Positions 1-5,594 of a stretch of 8,401 bases of DNA are shown in pieces. Both the position numbers and the translations under genes were made by a program. Location: NCBI GenBank assembly GCA_934613185.1, contig CAKTSO010000077.1:1-8401 (forward strand), written 5' to 3'. Under the pieces are notes generated by a model. The model saw only the letters and a program-made list of their open reading frames with translations, had not been told where the DNA came from and did not search any database. The DNA comes from an uncultured Clostridia bacterium (GTDB lineage: Bacteria; Bacillota; Clostridia; Christensenellales; Maliibacteriaceae). How positions within the stretch are numbered: position 1 is the stretch's first letter; each line of letters starts with the position of its first letter.

Positions 1-28
1 TGGTCAGTGGACAGTGGGGAATGGTCGG
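1..28 (+). repeat. Heptanucleotide-phase repeat, left arm
   Basis: Four successive 7-mers can be read: TGGTCAG, TGGACAG, TGGGGAA, TGGTCGG. The first 17 bases match, with two differences, the reverse complement of 365-381, so the block forms an inverted repeat with the right arm. Its left boundary may lie outside the window. Heptad-phase degenerate repeats of this look occur in intergenic DNA of several bacterial groups; the function is unknown. Confidence 0.55.
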
Positions 29-134
29 GAGAGGGAGTGCGCGCGGCAGTCCGACGGCGGTGGGGCAGCGAGGCTTTGGACGGTATAAAATCTTTGCACG
101 CGTTTGGTTGCGCGGGGCTTGTGCACGGCAGCGG

Positions 135-250
135 CGTTTCCTGCGAGTCTTCCTCCCAAGAGGGGGTGTTGACCCCGAAGTAACGTTTCCTGCAGGCTTC
201 CCCTGAAAGGGGAAGGTGTCGAGCGTTCGCGAGACGGATAGGGTGTCCCC
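135..250 (+). repeat. Degenerate 49-bp tandem repeat with hairpins
   Basis: The 10-mer CGTTTCCTGC occurs exactly at 135-144 and 184-193, and the following ~28 bases stay alignable with small gaps (a CTTCC-type pyrimidine block, a purine block, then GGTGT). Copy 1 contains GGGGT-gttg-ACCCC (163-176). Copy 2 contains a perfect 7-bp hairpin, CTTCCCC-tgaaa-GGGGAAG (197-215). It is followed by a short GC-rich symmetric element with GTC/GCG pairing to CGC/GAC (218-235). From memory this resembles intergenic repeats common in gut Clostridia genomes; I could not check that. It is probably a dispersed repeat, not a gene. Confidence 0.55.
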
Positions 251-332
251 GTTTCGAGATAAGGAGTGCAGGTTCAATAAAAAGGCTGGCAGACGGAAAC
301 CAACGCCGCTTTGGCTGCGACGGAAATCGAAC

Positions 333-381
333 CCGTTCGCGAATCACGAATTGCCGACCGCGAATCACTGTTCACTGACCA
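333..381 (-). repeat. Heptanucleotide-phase repeat, right arm
   Basis: Read on the minus strand from 381, seven consecutive 7-mers appear: TGGTCAG, TGAACAG, TGATTCG, CGGTCGG, CAATTCG, TGATTCG, CGAACGG. TGATTCG recurs exactly (340-346 and 361-367), and the first two units match the heptads at 1-14. The opposite orientation to the left arm gives the region 1-381 terminal inverted repeats. The right arm ends three bases before the terminator. Confidence 0.6.
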
Positions 382-383
382 CG

Positions 384-419
384 AAAAAGGGCTCCGTTTT
401 TTTAACGGAGCCCTTTTTT
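384..419. terminator. Bidirectional intrinsic terminator after the ANTAR gene
   Basis: A perfect 10-bp stem, GGGCTCCGTT (389-398) with AACGGAGCCC (404-413), closes a five-base T loop. It is flanked by AAAAA (384-388) and TTTTTT (414-419), so it has a U tail in either direction. On the minus strand it begins directly behind the stop codon of the ANTAR gene (419-421), so it should end the glnA-ANTAR transcript. On the plus strand it would block read-through from the left into antisense of the regulator. Confidence 0.93.
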
Positions 420-994
420 CACGCCTGTTTCTGTTTTTTTGCGGCGGTTTCGATCGCGCGGATGACCCGTGCGGCGGCGTCGGCCATTTTGATGCCGTCG
501 CTCATGCTTTTTTTCTGAATGAAGTGATGCGCGTCGGATTCGCTCAAATGATAGACCTTCTCCAAAAGGCGCTTGGCGCGCGCAAGCGTCGCGTTCTCCG
601 CCTCGCTTCGGGCAGGGATCGTGCGGCGCAGGTAGTTGTCCTCCAGGCGCAGGAGCATCTCGACCGACGAGATCAGCTCCGCGCGCGCGAGCGGCAGCGG
701 CAGCTTGTAGACCTTGGCGTCGGAACAGTAGTCGAGCATCTGCGGCTGCGCGACGACGAGCAGGAACGCCCCGTCCTCGCGGTCGAGGTCGGCGGCAAGA
801 TCCGCGGCGGTCATGTCGGCGAGCATGTAGGAGCAGATGACGATCCCGCCGCCCATTTCGTGAATGCGGCGCAGCGCCTGCGACCCGGCGGCGTATTCGC
901 CGCGCACGCCGAAGCCCTCGCTTGCAAGAAGGCGGCGGACGTAGAGCTGTTCGTTCGGGTCGGGAAAAACCGTCAATATGCGGTTTGTCGGCAA
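419..994 (-). CDS. ANTAR-domain RNA-binding antiterminator with degenerate receiver
   Basis: This 191-aa protein has a receiver-like N-terminal part (about 3-118), a short helical linker and a C-terminal ANTAR domain (about 134-182). ANTAR proteins bind paired hairpins in nascent mRNA and prevent termination. ANTAR features are the AKRLLEK helix (140-146), the HLSESDAHHFIQKKSMSDG segment (149-167) and the closing ADAAARVI helix. The receiver looks inactive: the strand that normally ends in the phosphorylated Asp reads IVICSYML (51-58) with Cys54 there, though Lys98 in the KLPLP turn is kept. The protein is therefore probably controlled by a ligand or partner and not by phosphorylation, as in AmiR. 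The start is TTG at 994, fixed by AAGGAGGT eight bases upstream; no ATG fits as well. It lies 46 bp behind glnA. Such pairing is known in clostridia (a NitR-like regulator behind glnA), so a nitrogen-control role is likely but inferred. Confidence 0.88.
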   Translation of the reverse strand: MPTNRILTVFPDPNEQLYVRRLLASEGFGVRGEYAAGSQALRRIHEMGGGIVICSYMLADMTAADLAADLDREDGAFLLVVAQPQMLDYCSDAKVYKLPLPLARAELISSVEMLLRLEDNYLRRTIPARSEAENATLARAKRLLEKVYHLSESDAHHFIQKKSMSDGIKMADAAARVIRAIETAAKKQKQA

Positions 995-1003
995 CGCGCG
1001 TCC

Positions 1004-1011
1004 ACCTCCTT
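1004..1011 (-). promoter_or_regulatory. Strong Shine-Dalgarno that fixes a TTG start
   Basis: AAGGAGGT on the minus strand lies nine bases before TTG at 994-992. It is nearly full-length complementary to the 16S rRNA 3' end and explains efficient use of a rare start codon for the ANTAR gene. Confidence 0.85.
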
Positions 1012-1020
1012 ACTGTAATG

Positions 1021-1033
1021 CGGCAAAAAGCCG
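1021..1033 (-). other. Small hairpin between glnA and the ANTAR gene
   Basis: CGGC-aaaaa-GCCG on the plus strand (minus-strand RNA CGGC-UUUUU-GCCG) sits between the glnA stop and the regulator's ribosome site. With only four pairs and no U tail after the stem it is not a terminator. It could be a processing or stability element, or chance. Confidence 0.3.
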
Positions 1034-1040
1034 TGCCGTA

Positions 1041-2369
1041 TCAGAACATGACGATGTATTTGTTGATTTCCCAGTCGGTCACGACGGTGCGGTATTCCTC
1101 CCACTCGCGGCGCTTGCCCTCGACATACTGGCTGACGATGTGCTTGCCGAGGGTCGAGGTCAGAAGCTCGTCGGCCTCGAAGGCGTGGATCGCCTCGCGA
1201 AGGTCGGCGGGGAGGGAGTGGATGTCGTGCTCGTGCCGCGTGGCGCGGTTCATGGCGTAGATGTTCTCGGTGATCTCCGGCGGCGCCTCTAATCCGCGCT
1301 CGATGCCGTCCAGCCCGGCGGCAAGGCAGGCCGCGACGACCAGATACGGGTTGCACGCCGGGTCGGGGTTCCGAAGCTCGACGCGCGTGCCCTGTCCGCG
1401 CGTGGCGGGAATGCGCACCAGCGCGCTTCGATTGCCCGTGCTCCAGGAGATGTAGCACGGCGCTTCGTAGCCGGGGACGAGACGCTTGTAGGAGTTGACG
1501 AGCGGGTTGGTCAAAACGGACATTCCGCGCACGTGCGCCAGCAGGCCCGCGATGAACTGATAGGCGATCTTCGACAGCCCGCGTTCGTCCTCGGGATCGT
1601 AGAAGGCGTTTTTGCCGTCCTTGAACAGCGACATGTTCGTGTGCATGCCCGAGCCCGCCACGCCGAAAATCGGCTTGGGCATGAACGTCGCGTGGAAGCC
1701 GTTTTTCTGCGCGATGGACTTGACGGCGAACTTGAAGGTCATGATGTTGTCCGACGCGCTGAGCGCCTCGCTGAATTTGAAGCCGATCTCGTGCTGCCCC
1801 GCGGCGACCTCGTGATGGGATGCCTCGATTTCAAAGCCCATCTGTTCCAGATCAAGGCAGATCTCGCGGCGCGTGCTTTCGCCGTGATCCAGAGGGCCCA
1901 GGTCAAAATAGCCGGCCTCGTCGTTCGTGCGCGTCGTGGGGCGGCCGTCGGCGTCGGTCTGGAAGAGGAAGAACTCGCACTCCGGGCCGACGTTGAACGT
2001 GTAGCCCATGTCCGCCGCGCGCTTCAGCACGCGCTTGAGCGTCCCGCGCGGGTCGCCGATGAAGGGCGTGCCGTCGGGATTGTGGACGTCGCAGATCAAA
2101 CGCGCGACCTTGCCGTACTGCGGCCGCCACGGGAGCACGACGAACGTGTCCAAATCGGGGTACAGATACTGGTCGGATTCGTGAATGCGCGTGAAGCCCT
2201 CGATCGAGCTGCCGTCGAACATGACCTGATTGTTGACGGCCTTTTCGATCTGCGACGCGGTGATCGCCACGTTTTTCATCTGGCCGAAAATATCGGTGAA
2301 CTGCATGCGGATGAACTGGATATCCTCTTCCTGGACGATGCGGATGATATCCTCGCGGGTGTATTTCAT
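1041..2369 (-). CDS. glnA: Glutamine synthetase, type I-alpha
   Basis: A cytoplasmic dodecameric enzyme that makes glutamine from glutamate, ammonia and ATP. The 442-aa length fits the Bacillota GS-I-alpha form. A beta-grasp N-domain (about 15-100) precedes the catalytic domain. Visible motifs are MFDGSSIEGF (50-59), GPECEFF with metal ligands Glu130 and Glu132 (128-134), EVAAGQHEIGF (187-197), GSGMHTN with His243 (239-245), the Glu302 loop in PGYEAP (299-304), NRSALVRIPATRG (313-325) and RNPDPACNPY (333-342). Arg61 matches the feedback-inhibition Arg62 of the Bacillus subtilis enzyme, and the adenylylation Tyr loop of GS-I-beta is not apparent, so control by glutamine feedback is expected. 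The frame extends 36 codons upstream, but ATG at 2369 is the start: it has AAGGAG seven bases upstream, and the MKYTREDII terminus is typical. The promoter is 2424-2453, and the ANTAR regulator follows in the same transcript. Confidence 0.97.
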   Translation of the reverse strand: MKYTREDIIRIVQEEDIQFIRMQFTDIFGQMKNVAITASQIEKAVNNQVMFDGSSIEGFTRIHESDQYLYPDLDTFVVLPWRPQYGKVARLICDVHNPDGTPFIGDPRGTLKRVLKRAADMGYTFNVGPECEFFLFQTDADGRPTTRTNDEAGYFDLGPLDHGESTRREICLDLEQMGFEIEASHHEVAAGQHEIGFKFSEALSASDNIMTFKFAVKSIAQKNGFHATFMPKPIFGVAGSGMHTNMSLFKDGKNAFYDPEDERGLSKIAYQFIAGLLAHVRGMSVLTNPLVNSYKRLVPGYEAPCYISWSTGNRSALVRIPATRGQGTRVELRNPDPACNPYLVVAACLAAGLDGIERGLEAPPEITENIYAMNRATRHEHDIHSLPADLREAIHAFEADELLTSTLGKHIVSQYVEGKRREWEEYRTVVTDWEINKYIVMF

Positions 2370-2423
2370 TGCGATACTCCTTTTTGCGGCGCGGCCGCGT
2401 ACTGCCCGATGGGGCTGAATACG

Positions 2424-2453
2424 ATTATACCGATGCGCGCGCGGGACTGTCAA
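2424..2453 (-). promoter_or_regulatory. Consensus sigma-A promoter of glnA
   Basis: On the minus strand, TTGACA (2453-2448) and TATAAT (2429-2424) are both perfect and separated by 18 bp of GC-rich sequence. The predicted transcript start is near 2417, giving a leader of about 48 nt. The leader holds only a small GCCC-catc-GGGC hairpin and no double hairpin or terminator. I see no TGTTA-N7-TAACA GlnR box around it. Confidence 0.85.
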
Positions 2454-2485
2454 GATTGCGCGGGATGGAGCGGGCAAAAACGTGA

Positions 2486-2491
2486 TATAAT
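2486..2491 (+). promoter_or_regulatory. Probable -10 element of the aminopeptidase gene
   Basis: A perfect TATAAT lies 33 bp before the aminopeptidase ATG, in a short AT-rich patch (2483-2510). No good -35 hexamer sits 16-18 bp upstream; TTGCGC at 2456-2461 is too far at 24 bp. The start may need an activator, or the match may partly be chance. It is divergent from the glnA promoter, whose -35 is about 33 bp away, so the two genes share one compact regulatory region. Confidence 0.45.
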
Positions 2492-2524
2492 AATAGGTAT
2501 AAAACTTATCATGGGAGGCTTGTC

Positions 2525-3754
2525 ATGCAAGACAATCGGATCCGCGCGTATGCGCGTTTGACGGCGCGCGTGGGCGCGAACGTGCAAAAAGGGCAGGGCG
2601 CGGTGATCGTCACGCAGCCCGAGGCGTGCGAATTTGCGCGCCTTGTGGCCGAGGAATGCTATCTTGCCGGGGCGGGCTGGGTCGAGGTGTCGTATCAGGA
2701 TCAGACGCTTGACCGCCTCGGATATCAATATCAGAAGCTCTCGACGCTCTGCCGCGTGCCCAAACACACGCGCGAGCGCCAGCGCTTTTTGAACCGCGAG
2801 CTGCCGTGCGAGATCCATATTCTGTGCGAGGATCCCGACGGGCTCTGCGGCGTGGACGAACACACGATGTCCGTCGTGCGCAGCCGCCGCGGAAAAGTCC
2901 TGAAGCCCCTTCGCGACGCGCGGGAAAACAAAAATCAGTGGACGATCGTCGCCGTGCCGTCCGAAAAATGGGCGAAGAAGGTCTTCCCCGACTGCTCGGA
3001 AAAAGAGGCGGTCGAAAAGCTCTGGGACGCGATTCTCTCCGCCGCCCGCGTGCATGACGAGGAACCCGAAAAAGCGTGGGCGGCGCACAACGAGCGTCTC
3101 GCCTCGCGCGGCGCGCGCATGAGCGAATACGCGTTTGAAAGCGTTCGCATTCAAAGCGCCTCGACGGGCACGGATCTTCGCGTCGGCCTGATGGACGAAG
3201 GCCTCTGGCTCGGCGGCGCGGAAAAGACGGTCGGCGGCGTGATCTTCAACCCGAACATCCCGACCGAGGAGGTCTTCACCACGCCAAAGCGCCTGTGCGC
3301 CGAGGGGTTCGTCGCGGCGACAAAACCGCTGTCGTTCATGGGGCAGGTCATCGACGGCTTCTCGTTTGAATTCAAAGACGGCCGCGCCGTGTCCTGCCGC
3401 GCAAAGCGGGGGCAGGCGCTGCTTGAAAAGATGATCGCGCTCGATGAAGACGCGAACGCCCTCGGCGAAGTCGCGCTCATCGGGAAGGATTCGCCGATCA
3501 ACGAAAGCGGCCTTCTGTTCTACGAGACGCTCTTTGACGAGAACGCGAGCTGCCATCTGGCGCTCGGGATGGGCTTTACGAACACCGTGCCGGGGTTTGA
3601 AGCCATGACGCGCGAGGAATTGACCGCGCGCGGCGTGAACGACTCCGTTCATCACACCGATTTCATGATCGGCGCGGACGACCTGCGCGTGACGGGAAAG
3701 ACGCGCGGCGGGGAAGAGGTCTGCGTGTTCGAAAACGGGCTTTGGAAGTTCTGA
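2525..3754 (+). CDS. M29-family metallo-aminopeptidase
   Basis: A cytoplasmic peptidase expected to remove N-terminal residues from peptides with a two-metal centre. The 409-aa length matches M29 enzymes such as AmpS, AmpT and PepS. The N-terminal domain (about 1-200) is followed by the catalytic domain, where the usual ligands can be placed: Glu248/249 in NPNIPTEEVFTTP, Glu315 in LGEVALIG, His344 in SCHLALG, and His377 with Asp379 in HHTDFMIG. Tyr333 in LLFYETL matches the conserved catalytic tyrosine. There is no signal peptide or membrane segment. ATG 2525 has GGGAGG six bases upstream. The gene is alone, with its own probable -10 (2486) and a terminator (3774), and is divergent from glnA. 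It probably recycles peptides to amino acids; the exact specificity cannot be read from the sequence. Confidence 0.92.
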   Translation: MQDNRIRAYARLTARVGANVQKGQGAVIVTQPEACEFARLVAEECYLAGAGWVEVSYQDQTLDRLGYQYQKLSTLCRVPKHTRERQRFLNRELPCEIHILCEDPDGLCGVDEHTMSVVRSRRGKVLKPLRDARENKNQWTIVAVPSEKWAKKVFPDCSEKEAVEKLWDAILSAARVHDEEPEKAWAAHNERLASRGARMSEYAFESVRIQSASTGTDLRVGLMDEGLWLGGAEKTVGGVIFNPNIPTEEVFTTPKRLCAEGFVAATKPLSFMGQVIDGFSFEFKDGRAVSCRAKRGQALLEKMIALDEDANALGEVALIGKDSPINESGLLFYETLFDENASCHLALGMGFTNTVPGFEAMTREELTARGVNDSVHHTDFMIGADDLRVTGKTRGGEEVCVFENGLWKF

Positions 3755-3773
3755 CGGTTGATCGAGAATGGGG

Positions 3774-3800
3774 AAAGCGGCGAAGGTTCGCCGCTTTTTT
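3774..3800 (+). terminator. Intrinsic terminator of the aminopeptidase gene
   Basis: AAAGCGGCGA (3774-3783) pairs perfectly with TCGCCGCTTT (3788-3797) across the loop AGGT, and a six-T run occupies 3795-3800. It starts 20 bp after the stop codon and separates the aminopeptidase from the transporter gene. Confidence 0.93.
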
Positions 3801-3839
3801 GTGTGGAAAACGGGGAGGGGCGCGCACTCGTTTTTCGCA

Positions 3840-3868
3840 TTGTATTTCGCGCCGCGATTGTGTAAAAT
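3840..3868 (+). promoter_or_regulatory. Promoter of the NSS transporter gene
   Basis: TTGTAT (3840-3845) and TAAAAT (3863-3868) are 17 bp apart, four and five matches to consensus. Transcription would start near 3875, about 48 nt before the ATG. The leader includes a small hairpin, CCGAA-tgtttgg-TTCGG (3881-3897), without a U tail. It may stabilise the message; its single seven-base loop does not fit the ANTAR target pattern. Confidence 0.7.
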
Positions 3869-3922
3869 AAATTAGAATGTCCGAATGTTTGGTTCGGCTT
3901 GTCATTTTGTTTGGAGGAAATT

Positions 3923-5293
3923 ATGCAGCAGCGAGAAAAACTCGGCAGCCGCCTGGGCTTTATTCTGCTCAGCGCGGGCTGCGCGATCGGCATCGGCAAC
4001 GTCTGGAAGTTCCCGTATATCACGGGGCAGAACGGCGGCGGCTGGTTCGTGCTGATCTATTTACTGTTCCTTGTGATCATGGGCGTCCCCGTCATGACGA
4101 TGGAGTTTTCCGTCGGCCGCGCCAGCCGCAAAAGCCCGGTCGCGATGTATCGCCCGATCGAACCCGCGGGCTCGAAGTGGCATCTGCACGGCTACGCCGC
4201 CTTCGCGGGGCTGATCATTCTCATGATGTTCTATACGAACGTCTCCGGCTGGATGCTCAAATACTTCGTTTCGACCGCCGCGGGCGATTTCGCCGGACTG
4301 TCGACGGAGGCCGTCGCGGCGCGTTTCCCCGAGATGCTGTCCGACCCCGTGTCGATGACGATCTACATGGGCGTGATCGTCGCTTTGGGCTTCCTCGTCT
4401 GCTCGTTCGGCCTGCAAAAGGGGCTTGAACGCATCAGCAAATACATGATGCTGCTGTTGCTTGCGATTATGATCGTTCTTGCCGTGCACAGCGTGCTTCT
4501 GCCCGGCGGCGCGGAGGGGCTTCGGTTCTATCTCATGCCCGACGCGGCCAAGGTGCGGGAGATCGGCCTTTTCAACGTCGTCGTTTCGGCGATGAATCAG
4601 GCGTTCTTCACGCTGTCCCTCGGCATCGGCGCGATGGCGATCTTCGGAAGCTACATCGGGCGCGACCATGCGCTGATGGGCGAGTCGGTCAACATCGCCG
4701 CGCTGGACACGCTCGTCGCACTGACAAGCGGGCTCATCATCTTTCCCGCCTGCTCCGCGTTCGGCGTCCAGCCCGACAGCGGCCCCGGCCTTGTGTTCAT
4801 CACGCTTCCCAACATCTTCAACAACATGCCTCTGGGCCGTCTTTGGGGGAGCCTTTTCTTCCTGTTCATGACGTTTGCGGCGTTTTCGACGGTTCTGGCC
4901 GTGTTCGAGGCCATCTTGTCCTGCACGCAGGACCTGTTCGGCTGGAGCCGCAAAAAGGCCTGCCTTTATAACGGGATCCTCATGTTCCTTCTGTCGCTGC
5001 CCTGCGTGTTCGGCACGAACATCTGGAGCGGCGTCACGCCCTTCGGCGAAGGCTCAAGCATCATGGATCTTGAGGACTTCGCGGTGAGCAACGTGCTTCT
5101 GCCGCTCGGGTCGCTGATCGTCGTGCTGTTCTGCACCGCCAAGCGCGGCTGGGGCTGGAAGAACTTCAAGGCCGAGGCCGACGAGGGGCGCGGCGTCAAG
5201 GTCGCCTCGTGGATGCGGGTGTATCTGACGTACGTCCTGCCGCTTTTGATCTTCGCGCTGTTCGTCATCGGCATCGTGCAGTTCTTTAAATAA
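3923..5293 (+). CDS. NSS-family Na+-dependent amino-acid symporter
   Basis: An inner-membrane transporter of the neurotransmitter:sodium symporter family (LeuT fold), importing an amino acid with Na+. The 456 aa fit the short bacterial type with about 11 membrane segments (like Tyt1 and MhsT) and lack LeuT's twelfth. TM1 has the unwound substrate/Na+ motif GCAIGIGNVWKFPY (19-32) followed by GQNGGGWF. TM6 has AFFTLSLGIGAMAIFGSY (227-244), and TM8 carries FAAFSTVLAVFEAI (318-331) with the Na2-site Ser/Thr pair. Asp262 in TM7 (ALDTLVAL) sits where Tyt1-type proteins carry an acid in place of chloride, suggesting chloride independence. The frame opens earlier at a TTG (3899), but ATG 3923 has TGGAGG five bases upstream and gives the usual N-terminus. 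It is a single gene between its own promoter and terminator. An aromatic or hydrophobic substrate is possible but not shown. Confidence 0.93.
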   Translation: MQQREKLGSRLGFILLSAGCAIGIGNVWKFPYITGQNGGGWFVLIYLLFLVIMGVPVMTMEFSVGRASRKSPVAMYRPIEPAGSKWHLHGYAAFAGLIILMMFYTNVSGWMLKYFVSTAAGDFAGLSTEAVAARFPEMLSDPVSMTIYMGVIVALGFLVCSFGLQKGLERISKYMMLLLLAIMIVLAVHSVLLPGGAEGLRFYLMPDAAKVREIGLFNVVVSAMNQAFFTLSLGIGAMAIFGSYIGRDHALMGESVNIAALDTLVALTSGLIIFPACSAFGVQPDSGPGLVFITLPNIFNNMPLGRLWGSLFFLFMTFAAFSTVLAVFEAILSCTQDLFGWSRKKACLYNGILMFLLSLPCVFGTNIWSGVTPFGEGSSIMDLEDFAVSNVLLPLGSLIVVLFCTAKRGWGWKNFKAEADEGRGVKVASWMRVYLTYVLPLLIFALFVIGIVQFFK

Positions 5294-5308
5294 GAGACAA
5301 TCGAAAAC

Positions 5309-5357
5309 GGGCGCACGGGGCTTCCTCATGCGTCTGTTTTTTTGCGTCTGTTTTTTT
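5309..5357 (+). terminator. Transporter terminator with a duplicated tail
   Basis: After the stop codon, CGCACGGGG (5312-5320) pairs with CCTCATGCG (about 5324-5332), with one mismatch and one G-U pair, extended by weaker pairs outside. Seven Ts follow (5337-5343). The unit GCGTCTGTTTTTTT is then repeated exactly once more (5344-5357), giving two U tails. The stem is less perfect than the window's other terminators. Confidence 0.72.
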
Positions 5358-5416
5358 GCGCCTGCGAATCGCCGATTCCCGCCCGCCGCCCGCTCACCGT
5401 CGGCTGCGCCCTGAAA

Positions 5417-5464
5417 TTATTCAAGAATGAATAAAATCGGTGGAAATAATGAATAAACGGCGGA
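5417..5464 (+). promoter_or_regulatory. Candidate operator region upstream of the ABC importer
   Basis: An AT-rich patch contains a perfect inverted repeat, TTATTCA-agaa-TGAATAA (5417-5434). It also has a direct repeat of AATGAATAAA at 5426-5435 and 5448-5457, each followed by CGGYGGA, with a 22-bp period (about two helix turns). The placement 70-85 bp before the -35 suggests a regulator binding site. TGAAT/ATTCA halves recall ArgR/AhrC boxes, but the spacing does not match well, so the regulator is unassigned. Confidence 0.4.
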
Positions 5465-5469
5465 GAATA

Positions 5470-5496
5470 TTTGGAAATTGTGATTTATTTTCCAAA
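5470..5496 (+). promoter_or_regulatory. Inverted repeat just upstream of the importer -35
   Basis: TTTGGAAA (5470-5477) and TTTCCAAA (5489-5496) form a perfect 8-bp dyad around an 11-bp AT-rich centre, six bases before the -35. That is a typical place for an activator or repressor site. It is not a terminator, since no transcript is expected to reach it. Confidence 0.45.
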
Positions 5497-5502
5497 GAAC
5501 CC

Positions 5503-5531
5503 TTGCATTCGGCGCGTTACTGCGCTAAAAT
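5503..5531 (+). promoter_or_regulatory. Promoter of the amino-acid ABC importer operon
   Basis: TTGCAT (5503-5508) and TAAAAT (5526-5531) are separated by 17 bp. The predicted start is near 5538, with a leader of about 57 nt containing a small GGCTT-ttgg-AAGCC hairpin (5546-5559). The AT-rich DNA upstream may act as an UP element. Confidence 0.75.
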
Positions 5532-5594
5532 ACCGCAATACAGGGGGCTTTTGGAAGCCGTCTGCAAATAGGAAGAGTTTGGAGAAAGATTACG

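Larger units (their letters stand above)
1..383. other. Gene-free intergenic region rich in repeats
   Basis: I see no credible gene in this stretch. The short open frames have no ribosome site in front of them, and their translations are arginine/proline-rich, as expected of GC-rich non-coding DNA. What it does hold is heptad-phase repeats at both ends in opposite orientations (1-28 and 333-381) and a degenerate 49-bp tandem repeat with hairpins (135-250). The right edge is the bidirectional terminator after the ANTAR gene. The content suggests accumulated dispersed repeat elements between transcription units. Confidence 0.6.

Noticed and set aside
135..250. CRISPR-like array
   Set aside because: There are only two diverged units, with no constant repeat/unique spacer pattern and no cas genes in the window.
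311..1018. 235-codon plus-strand open frame
   Set aside because: It runs through the terminator and antisense to the ANTAR gene, with a composition typical of a shadow frame and no ribosome site.
2370..2477. N-terminal extension of glnA by 36 residues
   Set aside because: The upstream start lies beyond the promoter, and the ATG at 2369 has the ribosome site and the family's usual N-terminus.
1533..2561. 342-codon plus-strand open frame
   Set aside because: It is antisense to glnA, whose motifs are unmistakable. High GC makes long shadow frames common, and the translation is Arg/Asp/Val/Leu-rich without family motifs.
2450..3655. 401-codon minus-strand open frame
   Set aside because: It lies opposite the aminopeptidase, which carries intact metal ligands and a good ribosome site. 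The translation is Arg/Ala/His-rich with no recognisable domain.
3875..3922. ANTAR target in the NSS transporter leader
   Set aside because: There is a single 5-bp hairpin with a seven-base loop. ANTAR targets need two hairpins with six-base loops next to a terminator.
5538..5594. Riboswitch or ANTAR target in the importer leader
   Set aside because: The leader is about 57 nt with one small four-base-loop hairpin and no terminator or known aptamer core.
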